Source: an uncultured Chthonomonas sp.
GTDB lineage: Bacteria; Armatimonadota; Chthonomonadetes; Chthonomonadales; CAJBBX01
Assembly (NCBI GenBank): GCA_903885605.1
Contig: CAISJD010000197.1
Span: 1 to 40,628, forward strand
DNA: 40,628 nt
Direction: 5' to 3'
A model generated the notes under the pieces. That model searched no databases. It was not told the origin of the DNA and saw only the letters and a program-made list of their open reading frames with translations. Position numbers and translations under genes: made by a program. Positions within the stretch are counted from its first letter, which is position 1, and every line of letters starts with the position of its first letter. Positions 8,005-16,956 of the stretch are shown here, piece after piece.

Positions 8005-9579
8005 ATGTGGATCGCGGCTGCACTGACGATCACGGTGCTCGTGGGCGGCGTCATCGCCTATGCCGGGGACCTCATCGGTCGCCGGCTGGGCAAGCGTCGC
8101 GTCAGCGTGTTCGGACTGCGCCCGAAGCACACCGCCATCCTCATCACCAGCGTCACCGGCGTCATCATCTCGTGCATCACCACGGTGGTCCTCTTCCTGA
8201 TGGTCCCGCCCGTTCGCGAGGTGCTGCTGCAGGGCCGCGCCGCGCTGAAGCAGCTCCCGGGGTTGCGCAAGCAGACCACGCAGCTGCGCAGGGAGATCGC
8301 CGACGAGCGCTCCCGGCTGACCGTGGCCCTGTCACAGCGGCAGGCGGTTCAGGGCGACCTGGACCGCGCCCGCCGCGACTACAAGCGCATCCTGGCTGAA
8401 CTCGGCCGCACGCGCGCCCGGCTGGCCAATGCCCAGGCCCTGGTGCGTCGGGCCGAGGCCGCCCGCTCAGCCGCTCTCCTGGCCGCCGACAAGGCGCAGA
8501 GGCAGGCGAAGCAAGCCCGGGCGCAGACGAGGCTGGAACAGCAGCAGGCGCAGAAGCTGGCCACGCTTAACGAGGGCCTGCGCGGCGTCAACATGGAGCT
8601 TGCGAAGGAGAAGGCCGCCTTGACCGCGTCGGTGGCCGACCTGAACCAGCAGATCGGCGACCTCCAGCAGCACAACACGGAGCTCCAGCGCCGCAACGAC
8701 GAGGCCGCCCGCCAGAATGCCGACCTTCAGGCCGAGACGACACGCCTCAACACCGTGATCTCCGGCCTCCGGGACCGCCAGACAGCCCTGTCCGCCGCGG
8801 TCGCTGAGCTGGAGACCCGCAATGCGGACCTGGAGCGCACGGCCGTGGACATCTTTGGCCGCAACCGGACGCTGTGGGGCCTGTACGAGTCGCTGCGGAC
8901 CGGCCGCGTTGCGGTGCAGGGCGGCGAGGATCTCGCGCGTACCATCCTGCCCTCCGGGCCTACGCCGCGTGAGGTGCGCGAAGGGATTGACCAGCTGCTG
9001 CATGCCGCTCACCTGAGCGCGCTGGCCAAGGGCGCCGGGCCGGGCGCCAAGGCGCGCGCGGTGCAGATCGTGGACAAACGGCTCTTCGTAGGCGGGCCCA
9101 ACGGCCCGGGCTACACGGTCCAGGTGACCGAGGATGACCGAATCAGTGCGCTGGTCGCCCGGCTCACGCAGTCGGCTGAACCCATGTGCCTGGTGGCGCT
9201 GGCGGTGGCAAACAGCGTGACCGGCGAGCCCGCGGCGATTGACCTGCAACCGTTCTCCAACCGGCTGATCTACGTGAAGGGGCAGGCCATCCTCAGTCGC
9301 AGCATCAACGGCAACCGGCCTGCTACGGCGGTCTTCAGCGATCTCGTCGGGTTCGTGAAGTCGGTTGGGCAGAGCGCGTTGGGCCGTGGGCTCATCCCGC
9401 GTTTCGATCCCTCTACCGGCGAGCCCCAGGTGGGCGCCATGGGGGCGGCGGACCTTGTCAGCCTCACTGAGCGTGTGCGACGATCGGGGAAGTCGGTTAC
9501 GGTCACGGCCGCCGCCGGCTCCGATACCCGTGCGGCCGAGCCGCTCCAGCTCACCTTCCGGGTCGATCTGCGACCATGA
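8005..9579 (+). CDS. DUF3084 family membrane-anchored coiled-coil protein
   Basis: A 524-residue protein of unknown function. Two membrane segments occupy roughly residues 3-22 and 46-70, separated by the charged motif RRLGKRRVSVFGLRPKHTAI, which is typical of DUF3084. A long coiled coil runs from about 85 to 290, rich in Arg, Gln, Glu and Ala with heptad spacing (many LRR, QQAQKL, DLQAET units). The C-terminal 230 residues look globular, with strands such as YTVQVTEDD and PLQLTFRVDL. It ends in an ATGA overlap with a RuvC/YqgF-like gene; I recall the same pairing from cyanobacteria. Its place directly after the LPS export genes suggests an envelope role, but this is inference. Confidence 0.85.
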   Translation: MWIAAALTITVLVGGVIAYAGDLIGRRLGKRRVSVFGLRPKHTAILITSVTGVIISCITTVVLFLMVPPVREVLLQGRAALKQLPGLRKQTTQLRREIADERSRLTVALSQRQAVQGDLDRARRDYKRILAELGRTRARLANAQALVRRAEAARSAALLAADKAQRQAKQARAQTRLEQQQAQKLATLNEGLRGVNMELAKEKAALTASVADLNQQIGDLQQHNTELQRRNDEAARQNADLQAETTRLNTVISGLRDRQTALSAAVAELETRNADLERTAVDIFGRNRTLWGLYESLRTGRVAVQGGEDLARTILPSGPTPREVREGIDQLLHAAHLSALAKGAGPGAKARAVQIVDKRLFVGGPNGPGYTVQVTEDDRISALVARLTQSAEPMCLVALAVANSVTGEPAAIDLQPFSNRLIYVKGQAILSRSINGNRPATAVFSDLVGFVKSVGQSALGRGLIPRFDPSTGEPQVGAMGAADLVSLTERVRRSGKSVTVTAAAGSDTRAAEPLQLTFRVDLRP

Positions 9580-10040
9580 CCGGCGCCGGCGCGTCGCCGG
9601 CCGGCATCGTAGTGGCCATAGATCCCGGCACAGGCAAGTGCGGATTGGCCGCGGCGCGGAGCGACGGCGTCGTGTTGCGGCAAGCGGTGGTCCCCGTAGG
9701 TGACGCAGCCGACTTGGCGACGCGGTGGGCCACGGAGTTCGGCGCGGTCGCCATCGTGCTCGGAGACGGCACCGGTAGCCGTGCCGTGCAGCAGGCCTTG
9801 CTGCACTTGTCCGCCGCGGCAGCCGTGCCGCTGGAGGCAGTGGACGAGCGTGGCTCATCGGAGGAGGCGCGTCGGCTCTATCTGCGCGCCCATCCGCCGA
9901 AGGGCTGGGCACGGCTGGTGCCGCCCTTCCTCCGGTTTCCCGCCGAAGACTATGACGACCACTGCGCCGTGGTCCTGGCGCGCCGCTGGTTCGCCCTCAA
10001 CCTCGGCGGCGATGTGGCGCCGGACCGCGAGAACCCATAG
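9576..10040 (+). CDS. RuvC/YqgF-like RNase H-fold nuclease (Holliday junction resolvase-like)
   Basis: A 154-residue protein with the RNase H fold of the YqgF/RuvX/RuvC superfamily. The first catalytic Asp is in VAIDPGTGKCGLA (Asp16), the middle acidic residue lies in VDERGSSEEARRLY, and the last pair of Asp is in YDDHCAVVLARRW. The VDERxSS motif is the mark of YqgF, which processes the 5' end of pre-16S rRNA in E. coli, but this protein is a divergent copy, so DNA-junction or rRNA substrates both remain possible. Start is the ATG at 9576, overlapping the DUF3084 stop by 4 bases, implying translational coupling. Confidence 0.78.
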   Translation: MTGAGASPAGIVVAIDPGTGKCGLAAARSDGVVLRQAVVPVGDAADLATRWATEFGAVAIVLGDGTGSRAVQQALLHLSAAAAVPLEAVDERGSSEEARRLYLRAHPPKGWARLVPPFLRFPAEDYDDHCAVVLARRWFALNLGGDVAPDRENP

Positions 10041-10056
10041 CAAGGAGCCTCCTGGA

Positions 10057-12522
10057 ATGCCCTCACCGTCGGCCGTCCACCTCGTCTGCAACGCCCATCT
10101 CGATCCCGTCTGGCTCTGGGAGTGGGAGGAGGGGGCGGCTGCGGCCGTCTCCACGTTCCGCACCGCGGCCGACCTCTGCGAGGAGTTCGAGGGCTTCGTC
10201 TTCTGCCACAACGAGGTGATACTCTACGAGTGGGTGGAGGAGTATGAGCCGCAGCTTTTCGCGCGCATCCAGCGGCTCGTGGCCGCCGGCAAGTGGCACG
10301 TGATGGGCGGCTGGTACCTGCAGCCCGACTGCAACATGCCCAGCGGAGAGGCCCTGGTGCGGCAGGCCTCGGTGGGGCGACGCTACTTCTCCGAGAAGCT
10401 GGGCGCGTACCCCACGGTGGCGATCAACCTGGATCCCTTCGGCCACAGCCAGGGCCTGGTGCAGATCATGGCCCGTTGCGGCTACACCGGCTACCTATTC
10501 TGCCGCCCGGGCGTCGGCGACCTCCCGCTGCCCTCCGAGCTCTTCACCTGGGTGGGGTATGACGGCTCCACCGTGGCAGCGCGCCGCGTCCCATCGTACA
10601 ACTCGCCGCTGGGCCACGCGCGAGAGAAGGTCGAGGGTTGGGTCGACGCCTGCTCGGAGCCCGTTACCGTGGTGCTCTGGGGCGTCGGCGACCATGGCGG
10701 CGGCCCGTCCCGGAACGACCTGCGCCGGCTGGCGGAACTGATCTCCGCCAACCCGGCCGTCCGCCACTCCACACCCGAGGCCTACTTTGCCGAAGCCTGC
10801 GCCGGCATCGACCTTCCACGTGTGGACCGCGACCTGAACCGCTGGGCCGTGGGCTGCTACACGTCCCAGGTGCGGATCAAGCAGGGCTACCGCCGCCTTG
10901 AGAACTCCCTCTTTGCGACCGAGAAGATGGCGTCTGCCGCGTCCGCCGCCGGGCTAATGGCCTACCCGCAGGCCGAGCTGGCCGAGGCCGAGCGTGTGAT
11001 GCTCACGAGCCAGTTCCACGATATCCTCCCCGGCTCGTCGATCCAGCCGGTAGAGGAGGCCGCCCTGCGCGGCATGAGCCACGGCATGGAGCTACTGAGC
11101 CGTGTCCGTGGGCGGTCCTTCTTCGCGCTCTCCGCCGGCCAGGCCCCTGCCGCCGAGGGCGACATCCCGGTGCTTGTCTACAACCCCCACCCGTGGCCGG
11201 TGCGAACGGTCGTCTCCTGCGAGTTCCAGCTGCACGACCAGAACTGGACCGAGACTTTCACTGACGTGCGCGTCGTCGGCGCCTCCGGGCCTGTCCCGGC
11301 GCAGGTCGAGAAGGAGGAGAGTAACCTGCCCCTCGACTGGCGCAAGCGCGTGGTCTTCGACGCGGAGTTGGCTCCCTCCAGCATGAACCGGTTCGACTGC
11401 AAGCTCGAGGTGTTGCCCGCCCGTCCGCCGCGCCCGGGCGCCGATGCCGACGGTGACATTGTGATCCAGAACAGCGACCTGTCGGTTCGCATCGGCCGCA
11501 GGTCGGGCCTCATCGAGGAGTGGATCTCTCCCGCCGGCCCGGTCCTCGCCGCGCCGGGACCCGTGCCGCTGGTGCTGGAAGATGATGAGGACCCCTGGGG
11601 GATGCGCCTGCAGCGGTTCGATGGCCGATCCGAGCCCTTCCGCCTGATGACCCCCGCCGAGGCCGCTCGGTTCTGTGCGGTCCGCGCGACCGATCTCGAT
11701 CCGGTGCGCGTGATCGAGCATGGCGACGCCCGGACCGTGGTCGAGGCGCTCTTCACATGGGGTAGCTCCAGCCTGGCGCTCCGGTATGCCGTGCCCCGGA
11801 ACGGCGCGGACATCGAGGTCGAGGCCCGCGTCTTCTGGTTCGAGAAACAGAAGATGCTCAAACTCGCCTTGCCGGTCGCCTGCGGCGATCAGGCCCGCAT
11901 GATCGGGCAGACCGTGTTCGGCCGTGATGCTCTCTCCGTCGATGGGGCGGAGGCGGTCTACCAGAAGTGGATCGCTACCGTCTGTCCAGCGACGGGCCTG
12001 GCGCTCACGGCGATCAACGACGGCAGTTACGCGGCCGACTTCCGAGACGGCGCCCTGCGGCTTACGCTGCTCCGTTCGCCGGGCTATTCCGCGCATCCGA
12101 TCGGCGACCGCGACATCCTGCCCCAGGACCGCCACATGCCGCATGTCGATCAGGGCGAGCGCGTTTTCCGGTACTGGCTCAGCTCCGGTCCGGCCGAGAG
12201 CCGCCTGCGCGACCTGGAGCGCGAGGCCGCCATACGCAACGAGCCGCCCATGGCCGTTTCGTTCTTCCCTTCCGGTCAGGGCGAGGCGCCTGGTCCGTTC
12301 GTCACGCTCAGCGAACCCACGGTGCAGTTGGCATCGGTGCGCCGGAGCCACGACGGCTCTGGATGGACGTTGCGGCTGGTGGAGACGACGGGTGCGCCCA
12401 CAGGCGTGACGGTGCGCCTGCCTGGCCTCGGCATCGAGGCTGAGGTGAGGCTGGGAGCCTACGAGGTGCAGACGGTCAAGACGGCGGGCGACGGGCTCGC
12501 CGTAGGTTCGATGCTGGAGTAG
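10057..12522 (+). CDS. GH38 family alpha-mannosidase
   Basis: An 821-residue glycoside hydrolase that removes alpha-linked mannose with retention of configuration. The catalytic domain begins immediately: zinc ligands His14 and Asp16 are in CNAHLDPVW, and the nucleophile Asp126 is in NLDPFGHSQ. The central helical domain contains SQFHDILPGSS with a further metal-site His, followed by the C-terminal beta-sandwich domains. The reading frame is open upstream, but the ATG at 10057 with AAGGAG twelve bases before it gives the correct N-terminus. No signal peptide is visible, so the enzyme is probably cytosolic and acts on imported oligosaccharides. A propeller/phosphoesterase gene starts 16 bases downstream. 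Confidence 0.93.
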   Translation: MPSPSAVHLVCNAHLDPVWLWEWEEGAAAAVSTFRTAADLCEEFEGFVFCHNEVILYEWVEEYEPQLFARIQRLVAAGKWHVMGGWYLQPDCNMPSGEALVRQASVGRRYFSEKLGAYPTVAINLDPFGHSQGLVQIMARCGYTGYLFCRPGVGDLPLPSELFTWVGYDGSTVAARRVPSYNSPLGHAREKVEGWVDACSEPVTVVLWGVGDHGGGPSRNDLRRLAELISANPAVRHSTPEAYFAEACAGIDLPRVDRDLNRWAVGCYTSQVRIKQGYRRLENSLFATEKMASAASAAGLMAYPQAELAEAERVMLTSQFHDILPGSSIQPVEEAALRGMSHGMELLSRVRGRSFFALSAGQAPAAEGDIPVLVYNPHPWPVRTVVSCEFQLHDQNWTETFTDVRVVGASGPVPAQVEKEESNLPLDWRKRVVFDAELAPSSMNRFDCKLEVLPARPPRPGADADGDIVIQNSDLSVRIGRRSGLIEEWISPAGPVLAAPGPVPLVLEDDEDPWGMRLQRFDGRSEPFRLMTPAEAARFCAVRATDLDPVRVIEHGDARTVVEALFTWGSSSLALRYAVPRNGADIEVEARVFWFEKQKMLKLALPVACGDQARMIGQTVFGRDALSVDGAEAVYQKWIATVCPATGLALTAINDGSYAADFRDGALRLTLLRSPGYSAHPIGDRDILPQDRHMPHVDQGERVFRYWLSSGPAESRLRDLEREAAIRNEPPMAVSFFPSGQGEAPGPFVTLSEPTVQLASVRRSHDGSGWTLRLVETTGAPTGVTVRLPGLGIEAEVRLGAYEVQTVKTAGDGLAVGSMLE

Positions 12523-12538
12523 CCGCAAGGAGGCAACC

Positions 12539-14980
12539 ATGCGAAACAGGCAACTCGTGGCCGTGGGCGTCGTCGCGCTCATGCTGGCCGGCGGCGCCGT
12601 GGTGGCGTCTCGTACCAGGAGCGGCCGGATGCGGCATCCCTACACCGGCCGGAGCGTGGACGTGCCGGGGCCTATCGGTTCCGCCACTCGGCTGCACAGC
12701 GGGTGGCAGGTTCGGCCCGTGGGGCGCCAGACGCCTATCCCCGATATGCCTCTCGGCGGCGCGGTGAGCCCGGATGGGCGCCTGCTGGCCCTGCCGAGCT
12801 GCGGGTTCAACGCGAACGGCCTGAACCTGGTGGACCTCAAGACCGGTGCGGTCGTCGCCACCGTGCCCCTTACCCGTGCCTGGCGCGGCGTGGCCTGGGC
12901 GCACGACGGCCGTTCTGTGTACGTCTCTGGCGGTGTCTCCAACCCGACGGGCGACATCCTCAAGGTGGTCCTGGGCGATGACGGCAAGTGGAAGCGGTCG
13001 GCGGCCATCAAGCTCACCAGCCGCACGCCCTCGGGCATCTGCCTCTCCACGCTCGCCCTTGCGCCGGACGGCAGGCGCCTGATCGGCCTGAATGTGCTGG
13101 ACGGCGCCTCCTTCGTGATCAACACGTCCGACGGTACGGTGCAGCCCGCCGGTCGCATCGCCAGGAACCCCTCCGCAGGCGTCCTTGCGCCGGACGGCAA
13201 GACGCTCTACGTCACGGACTGGGCCGCAGGCGCGTTGCTGGTGGTAGATGTCTCGACCGTGCCGTTCAGCGTGAGCCGCACGGTCGCTACGGGCCTTCGG
13301 CCCACAGACCTCGTCGTGGCTCCGGACGGCCGCGTCTACGTTGCCTGTGCCGGCGATGATCTGGTGGCAGTGCACAGCGGCGCGGACCTTGCCGTGGCCG
13401 AGCGTGTGAACACCACCTTATCGCTTCGCCACGTTACGGGTAGCACGCCCACTGCCCTGGCGTTGTCGCCCGACGGCGACACGCTGGCCGCCGCCAACTC
13501 TGACAACAACAACGTCTGCATCATCGATGTCCGAACGCCGGGCTCCAGCCGAGTGGCCGGCTTCGTGCCCACGGCGTGGTACCCCTCGGCGGTCTGCTAC
13601 GCGCCGTCGGGCAAGCTGGCCATCGCCTCCGGTAAGGGGCTGGGAAGCCGACCCAACCCGGCCAAGGCGCCCATCAACCCCACGACGCCCGCCGGGTTCG
13701 AGTACATCCCGAGGCAGCTCCAGGGCCTCGTAACGCTCGTGGAAGCACCGAACGGTACCAGGTTGCGTGGCTGGACCGCCACGGCCCGTCGCTGCGTGCC
13801 ATTCCGCGACAGGCAGGTGGCATCGGCCGATGGTCGGGGCTGCGTGGCGGTGCCGGCGAAGGTCGGTGCGCCGTCGCCCATCAAGCATGTGATCTACATC
13901 ATCAAGGAGAACCGCACCTACGACCAGGTCTTCGGCGACATGCCGAAGGGCAACGGCGACCCTTCGCTCTGCCTCTTCGGCGCTGACGTCACGCCGAACC
14001 AGCACTCCCTGGCCGAGGAGTACGTGCTGCTTGACAACACCTACTGCAGCGGCGAGGTGTCGCAGGACGGGCATCCATGGAGCACTCAGGCCATTGCCAC
14101 CGAGTTCACGCAGCGGGCCTGGACCATCGGCTACTCCGGCAAGGGGCAGCTTGCGGGTGACGGCGCACTGGCGGATTCGCGGGGCGGCTACCTCTGGGAG
14201 GCGTGCAAGCGCAAGGGCCTGAGCTTCCGCTCCTATGGCGAGTATGTCGGCCACCCGACCCTCGATGGGCACATCAGCGAGGCGTACATCGGCAAGGCCG
14301 GTCCGGGCAGCGCGCCTCCGGGCCGCGACCCCGACCGCGCGGACGTCTTTATTCGTGAGTTCCGCGAGTTCGAGGCCAAGGGCGCGGTGCCCAGCCTGAT
14401 GGTGCTCTCCCTGGGCGAGAACCACACCAACGGCACCAGGGCCGGCTCCTTCACGCCCAAGGCCATGGTAGCCTCAAACGACCAGGCTGTCGGCCGGATC
14501 GTCGATGCCGTGTCGCACAGCTCCGTCTGGGGCCGGACAGCCATCTTCATCATCGAGGATGACGCGCAGAACGGTCCCGACCACGTCGATGCCCATCGCA
14601 CGGCGGCCCTGGTGATCAGCCCCTGGGTGAAGCGGCGCTCGGTGGACAGCACGATGTACAGCACGGTCTCCATGCTGCGGACGATGGAGCTGATCCTCGG
14701 GCTGGCGCCGCTGACCCAGCATGACGCCTCGGCCGCGCCGATGTACGCCTGCTTCGCCGACAAGCCGGACCTGGCGCCATTCACCTGCCTGCCCCCGCTC
14801 ACAGACCTGAATGCCCGCAACGGCGCCCAGGCCTACGGGGCTCAGCGGTCGGCTGCCATGGACTGGAGCGAGTACGACCGCATCGACGAGGATGCGCTGA
14901 ACCGGATCCTCTGGCACAGCATCAAGGGGAAGGGGACGCCGTACCCGGGTTCGACGCGCCGATCGCTGGCGGCGGAGTGA
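12539..14980 (+). CDS. YVTN beta-propeller / phosphoesterase fusion protein
   Basis: An 813-residue secreted or membrane-anchored protein. The N-terminus has a hydrophobic segment at about residues 6-23, probably an uncleaved anchor or signal. Residues ~60-430 carry repeated YVTN/NHL-type propeller blades (units such as LAPDGRRLIGLNV and SPDGDTLAAANSDNN). From about residue 448 a phosphoesterase domain of the acid phosphatase/phospholipase C type begins with HVIYIIKENRTYDQVFGD. Metal-site residues continue in the EDDAQNGPDHVDAHR region near 675-687. Substrate is unknown; relatives split phosphate mono- or diesters outside the cytoplasm. AAGGAGG precedes the ATG at 12539. The 16-base gap from the mannosidase gene suggests co-transcription. 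Confidence 0.9.
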   Translation: MRNRQLVAVGVVALMLAGGAVVASRTRSGRMRHPYTGRSVDVPGPIGSATRLHSGWQVRPVGRQTPIPDMPLGGAVSPDGRLLALPSCGFNANGLNLVDLKTGAVVATVPLTRAWRGVAWAHDGRSVYVSGGVSNPTGDILKVVLGDDGKWKRSAAIKLTSRTPSGICLSTLALAPDGRRLIGLNVLDGASFVINTSDGTVQPAGRIARNPSAGVLAPDGKTLYVTDWAAGALLVVDVSTVPFSVSRTVATGLRPTDLVVAPDGRVYVACAGDDLVAVHSGADLAVAERVNTTLSLRHVTGSTPTALALSPDGDTLAAANSDNNNVCIIDVRTPGSSRVAGFVPTAWYPSAVCYAPSGKLAIASGKGLGSRPNPAKAPINPTTPAGFEYIPRQLQGLVTLVEAPNGTRLRGWTATARRCVPFRDRQVASADGRGCVAVPAKVGAPSPIKHVIYIIKENRTYDQVFGDMPKGNGDPSLCLFGADVTPNQHSLAEEYVLLDNTYCSGEVSQDGHPWSTQAIATEFTQRAWTIGYSGKGQLAGDGALADSRGGYLWEACKRKGLSFRSYGEYVGHPTLDGHISEAYIGKAGPGSAPPGRDPDRADVFIREFREFEAKGAVPSLMVLSLGENHTNGTRAGSFTPKAMVASNDQAVGRIVDAVSHSSVWGRTAIFIIEDDAQNGPDHVDAHRTAALVISPWVKRRSVDSTMYSTVSMLRTMELILGLAPLTQHDASAAPMYACFADKPDLAPFTCLPPLTDLNARNGAQAYGAQRSAAMDWSEYDRIDEDALNRILWHSIKGKGTPYPGSTRRSLAAE

Positions 14981-14992
14981 GGGGGAGGGGAA

Positions 14993-15065
14993 TGGGCCCG
15001 GTAGGATTCGAACCTACGATCAATCAGTTATGAGCCGACTGCCTTAACCGCTAGGCTACGGGCCC
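14993..15065 (-). tRNA. tRNA with CAT anticodon (elongator Met or Ile2)
   Basis: The 73-base cloverleaf is complete on the - strand: acceptor stem GGGCCCG/CGGGCCC with discriminator A, D-stem GCC/GGC, anticodon stem GTCGG/CTGAT with loop CTCATAA, and T-arm GTAGG-TTCGAAT-CCTAC. CCA is not encoded. It is not the initiator, because base pair 1-72 is G-C and the anticodon stem lacks three G-C pairs. Met and lysidine-modified Ile2 tRNAs share this loop and cannot be told apart with certainty here. Confidence 0.95.
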
Positions 15066-15076
15066 CTGCGATGGAC

Positions 15077-15106
15077 ATTCTACCTAGAGAGCGCAATGAG
15101 CGTCAA
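15077..15106 (-). promoter_or_regulatory. Predicted sigma70-type promoter of the tRNA gene
   Basis: On the - strand, TTGACG (15106-15101) and TAGAAT (15082-15077) are separated by 18 bases. The -10 box ends 11 bases before the mature tRNA 5' end, fitting a start about 5 bases upstream of it. The element spans the start codon of the divergent histidine kinase gene. Confidence 0.6.
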
Positions 15107-16280
15107 TGAAGGGCTGCCCGGCGCCGGAGGGCCGCGGCAGGGCTGGAACTCGGGCAAGTACCTCTGGATCACGCTGGCGGTGATCGCCGCGTACCTGCCT
15201 CTGGCCCTGGCTGACGCGGCGGCGGCGGGACGCCTTCGGTGGGGCGCCGGAGTTGTCTATGTACTCCTCGGTGCGGCCGTGGTCAGCGCGGGCCTCCGCA
15301 CCTTGTCGGCCTTCCGCTCGGGCGGACACAACAGCCGACGGCGCGGATGGGCGTTCGATGTCGTCGATGCGTGCCTCATTTCGGTGGGCGTCGCTGCCAC
15401 CGGTGGCGTGCAGAGCGAGATATGGCTCTTCTACTTCGTGGTTGTGGCGTCGGAGGCGCTCTTCGAGAGCCGTGCCGGGGTGGCCTTGCTGGTCGGCATG
15501 GCGGCGGCAGGCTACTCGGTGGCAGCGCTCGTGCCGTGGCGGGGCCCGGCCGACGTGGGAGTGGTAGTAGTGCGCTTGGCCGTTATCGCCCTGGTCGCGC
15601 ACTTCGCCCGGCAGATCTCGGTGCTGCGCGAGCGGCAGGACCGCGAAACGGCCGACCTGCGCGAGCAGATGGCGTCGGCCGAGGAGCGTGCGCACATCGC
15701 CCGGGAGCTGCATGATGGCCTGGGCCACGCCCTCACGGCCTGCATCCTGCGCCTGCAACTCGCGGCCCGGCTGGTGGAGCCGTGTCCCGGCGAGGCGCGG
15801 GCGATGGTGGAGGAGGAGACTGCGGGGCTTCGCGCGGCGTGGAGCGAGTGCCGCGACCTGGCGTTCCACCTGCGCCCGCTCGACGTCGGCGCGGCAGGCT
15901 TCGTTGAGGCCTTACGCGGCTATCTCGGCCGCTTCGCCGACCGAACCGGCGTGGTGGTGACGCTCGATGCCGCGCCGGAGACGCCGGAGCCGCCCGCAGC
16001 CGTGCGTCACGCCTTCGAGCGCGTGCTGCAGGAGGCGCTGACCAATGCCGTTCGCCATGGGAAGCCGCAGGCGGTCGCGGTCAGCCTTGGTAGCGACGGC
16101 GGACGGCTCCGGCTGTCGGTCAAGGACGATGGCGCCGGCTTCGACGCCTCGACCGCCGCCACGGGTGTGGGCCTCGCCTCCATGCGTGAGCGGATGGCGC
16201 GGCTCGGCGGGACGTTGGAGGTCACATCCGCGCCCGGTATGGGAGCCGATGTCGTTGCCGTCGCGCTGGTGGAACGGTGA
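15096..16280 (+). CDS. Sensor histidine kinase, NarL/DesK type
   Basis: A 394-residue membrane kinase that probably phosphorylates the response regulator encoded 12 bases downstream. About six hydrophobic segments lie between residues 22 and 171 with no large extracytoplasmic loop, so it may sense a membrane or intramembrane signal. A short coiled coil leads to the HisKA_3 dimerisation domain, where the phosphoacceptor is His206 in ARELHDGLGHAL. The ATPase domain shows the N-box EALTNAVRHG, the G1 box DDGAGFD and the G2 region GVGLASMRERM. The ATG at 15096 has only a weak AGAGAG-like site upstream and overlaps the predicted tRNA promoter. Confidence 0.93.
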   Translation: MSVNEGLPGAGGPRQGWNSGKYLWITLAVIAAYLPLALADAAAAGRLRWGAGVVYVLLGAAVVSAGLRTLSAFRSGGHNSRRRGWAFDVVDACLISVGVAATGGVQSEIWLFYFVVVASEALFESRAGVALLVGMAAAGYSVAALVPWRGPADVGVVVVRLAVIALVAHFARQISVLRERQDRETADLREQMASAEERAHIARELHDGLGHALTACILRLQLAARLVEPCPGEARAMVEEETAGLRAAWSECRDLAFHLRPLDVGAAGFVEALRGYLGRFADRTGVVVTLDAAPETPEPPAAVRHAFERVLQEALTNAVRHGKPQAVAVSLGSDGGRLRLSVKDDGAGFDASTAATGVGLASMRERMARLGGTLEVTSAPGMGADVVAVALVER

Positions 16281-16292
16281 CTGGAGGAACGC

Positions 16293-16952
16293 ATGGAACA
16301 GGAGCGCCCGATCCGCATCGTCATCGCTGAGGACCAGCGCCTCACGCGAGAGACGCTGGCCCGACTGCTCCAAATGGAGCCCGGCTTCGAGGTGGTCGGC
16401 GTTGCGCAGGACGGCGTGGAGGCGCTGAACCTGGTGCGCCGGTCGCGGCCCGACGTGCTGCTGACCGACATCGAAATGCCCTGCATGAACGGCATCGACC
16501 TGACGCGTACGGTGAAGCAGGAGATGGGCGGCGTGGGCGTGGTGGTCTTGACGATCTACCACGACGACGTCCGCGTGTTCCAGGCGATCCGCGCCGGTGC
16601 GCAGGGCTACGTGCTCAAGGATTGCCCGATGGAGGACACGCTGGATGCGATCCGCGCCGTGGCGCGCGGCGAGGGGTTGCTGCACCCCTCCGTGGCCGCC
16701 CGCGTCCTCACGGAGTTCGCGCGCCTCGCCGGTCGTGGAGCTACCGACCACGCTGCGTTCTCGGATCTCTCCACCCGCGAGGTAGAGGTCCTGCGTGAGC
16801 TGGCCACAGGCAAGCGCAACCGGCAGATCGCCGACGCGCTGTTCATCAGCGAGAAGACCGTCAAGAACCACATCAGCAGTATCCTCTTCAAGCTGCACGT
16901 CAACGACCGCACCGAAGCCGCGCTCCTCGCCGCCCGGCAGGGGCTCGTGTAG
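16293..16952 (+). CDS. LuxR/NarL family response regulator
   Basis: A 219-residue DNA-binding regulator. The receiver domain has the acidic pocket in IAEDQ, phosphoacceptor Asp59 in LLTDIEMP and the conserved Lys in GYVLKD. A linker leads to a C-terminal helix-turn-helix of the LuxR class (LSTREVEVLRELATGKRNRQ, then the recognition helix around SEKTVKNHISSI). It is very likely the partner of the adjacent kinase. The ATG at 16293 follows a GGAGG sequence. Target genes are unknown. Confidence 0.96.
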   Translation: MEQERPIRIVIAEDQRLTRETLARLLQMEPGFEVVGVAQDGVEALNLVRRSRPDVLLTDIEMPCMNGIDLTRTVKQEMGGVGVVVLTIYHDDVRVFQAIRAGAQGYVLKDCPMEDTLDAIRAVARGEGLLHPSVAARVLTEFARLAGRGATDHAAFSDLSTREVEVLRELATGKRNRQIADALFISEKTVKNHISSILFKLHVNDRTEAALLAARQGLV

Positions 16953-16956
16953 GCGG

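Noticed and set aside
9700-10056. Upstream extension of the mannosidase frame by 119 codons
   Set aside because: It overlaps the RuvC/YqgF-like gene in another frame; the internal ATG has a good ribosome-binding site and the right N-terminus.
11092-12582. 496-residue - strand open frame opposite the mannosidase
   Set aside because: No recognisable motif; it mirrors a conserved GH38 gene.
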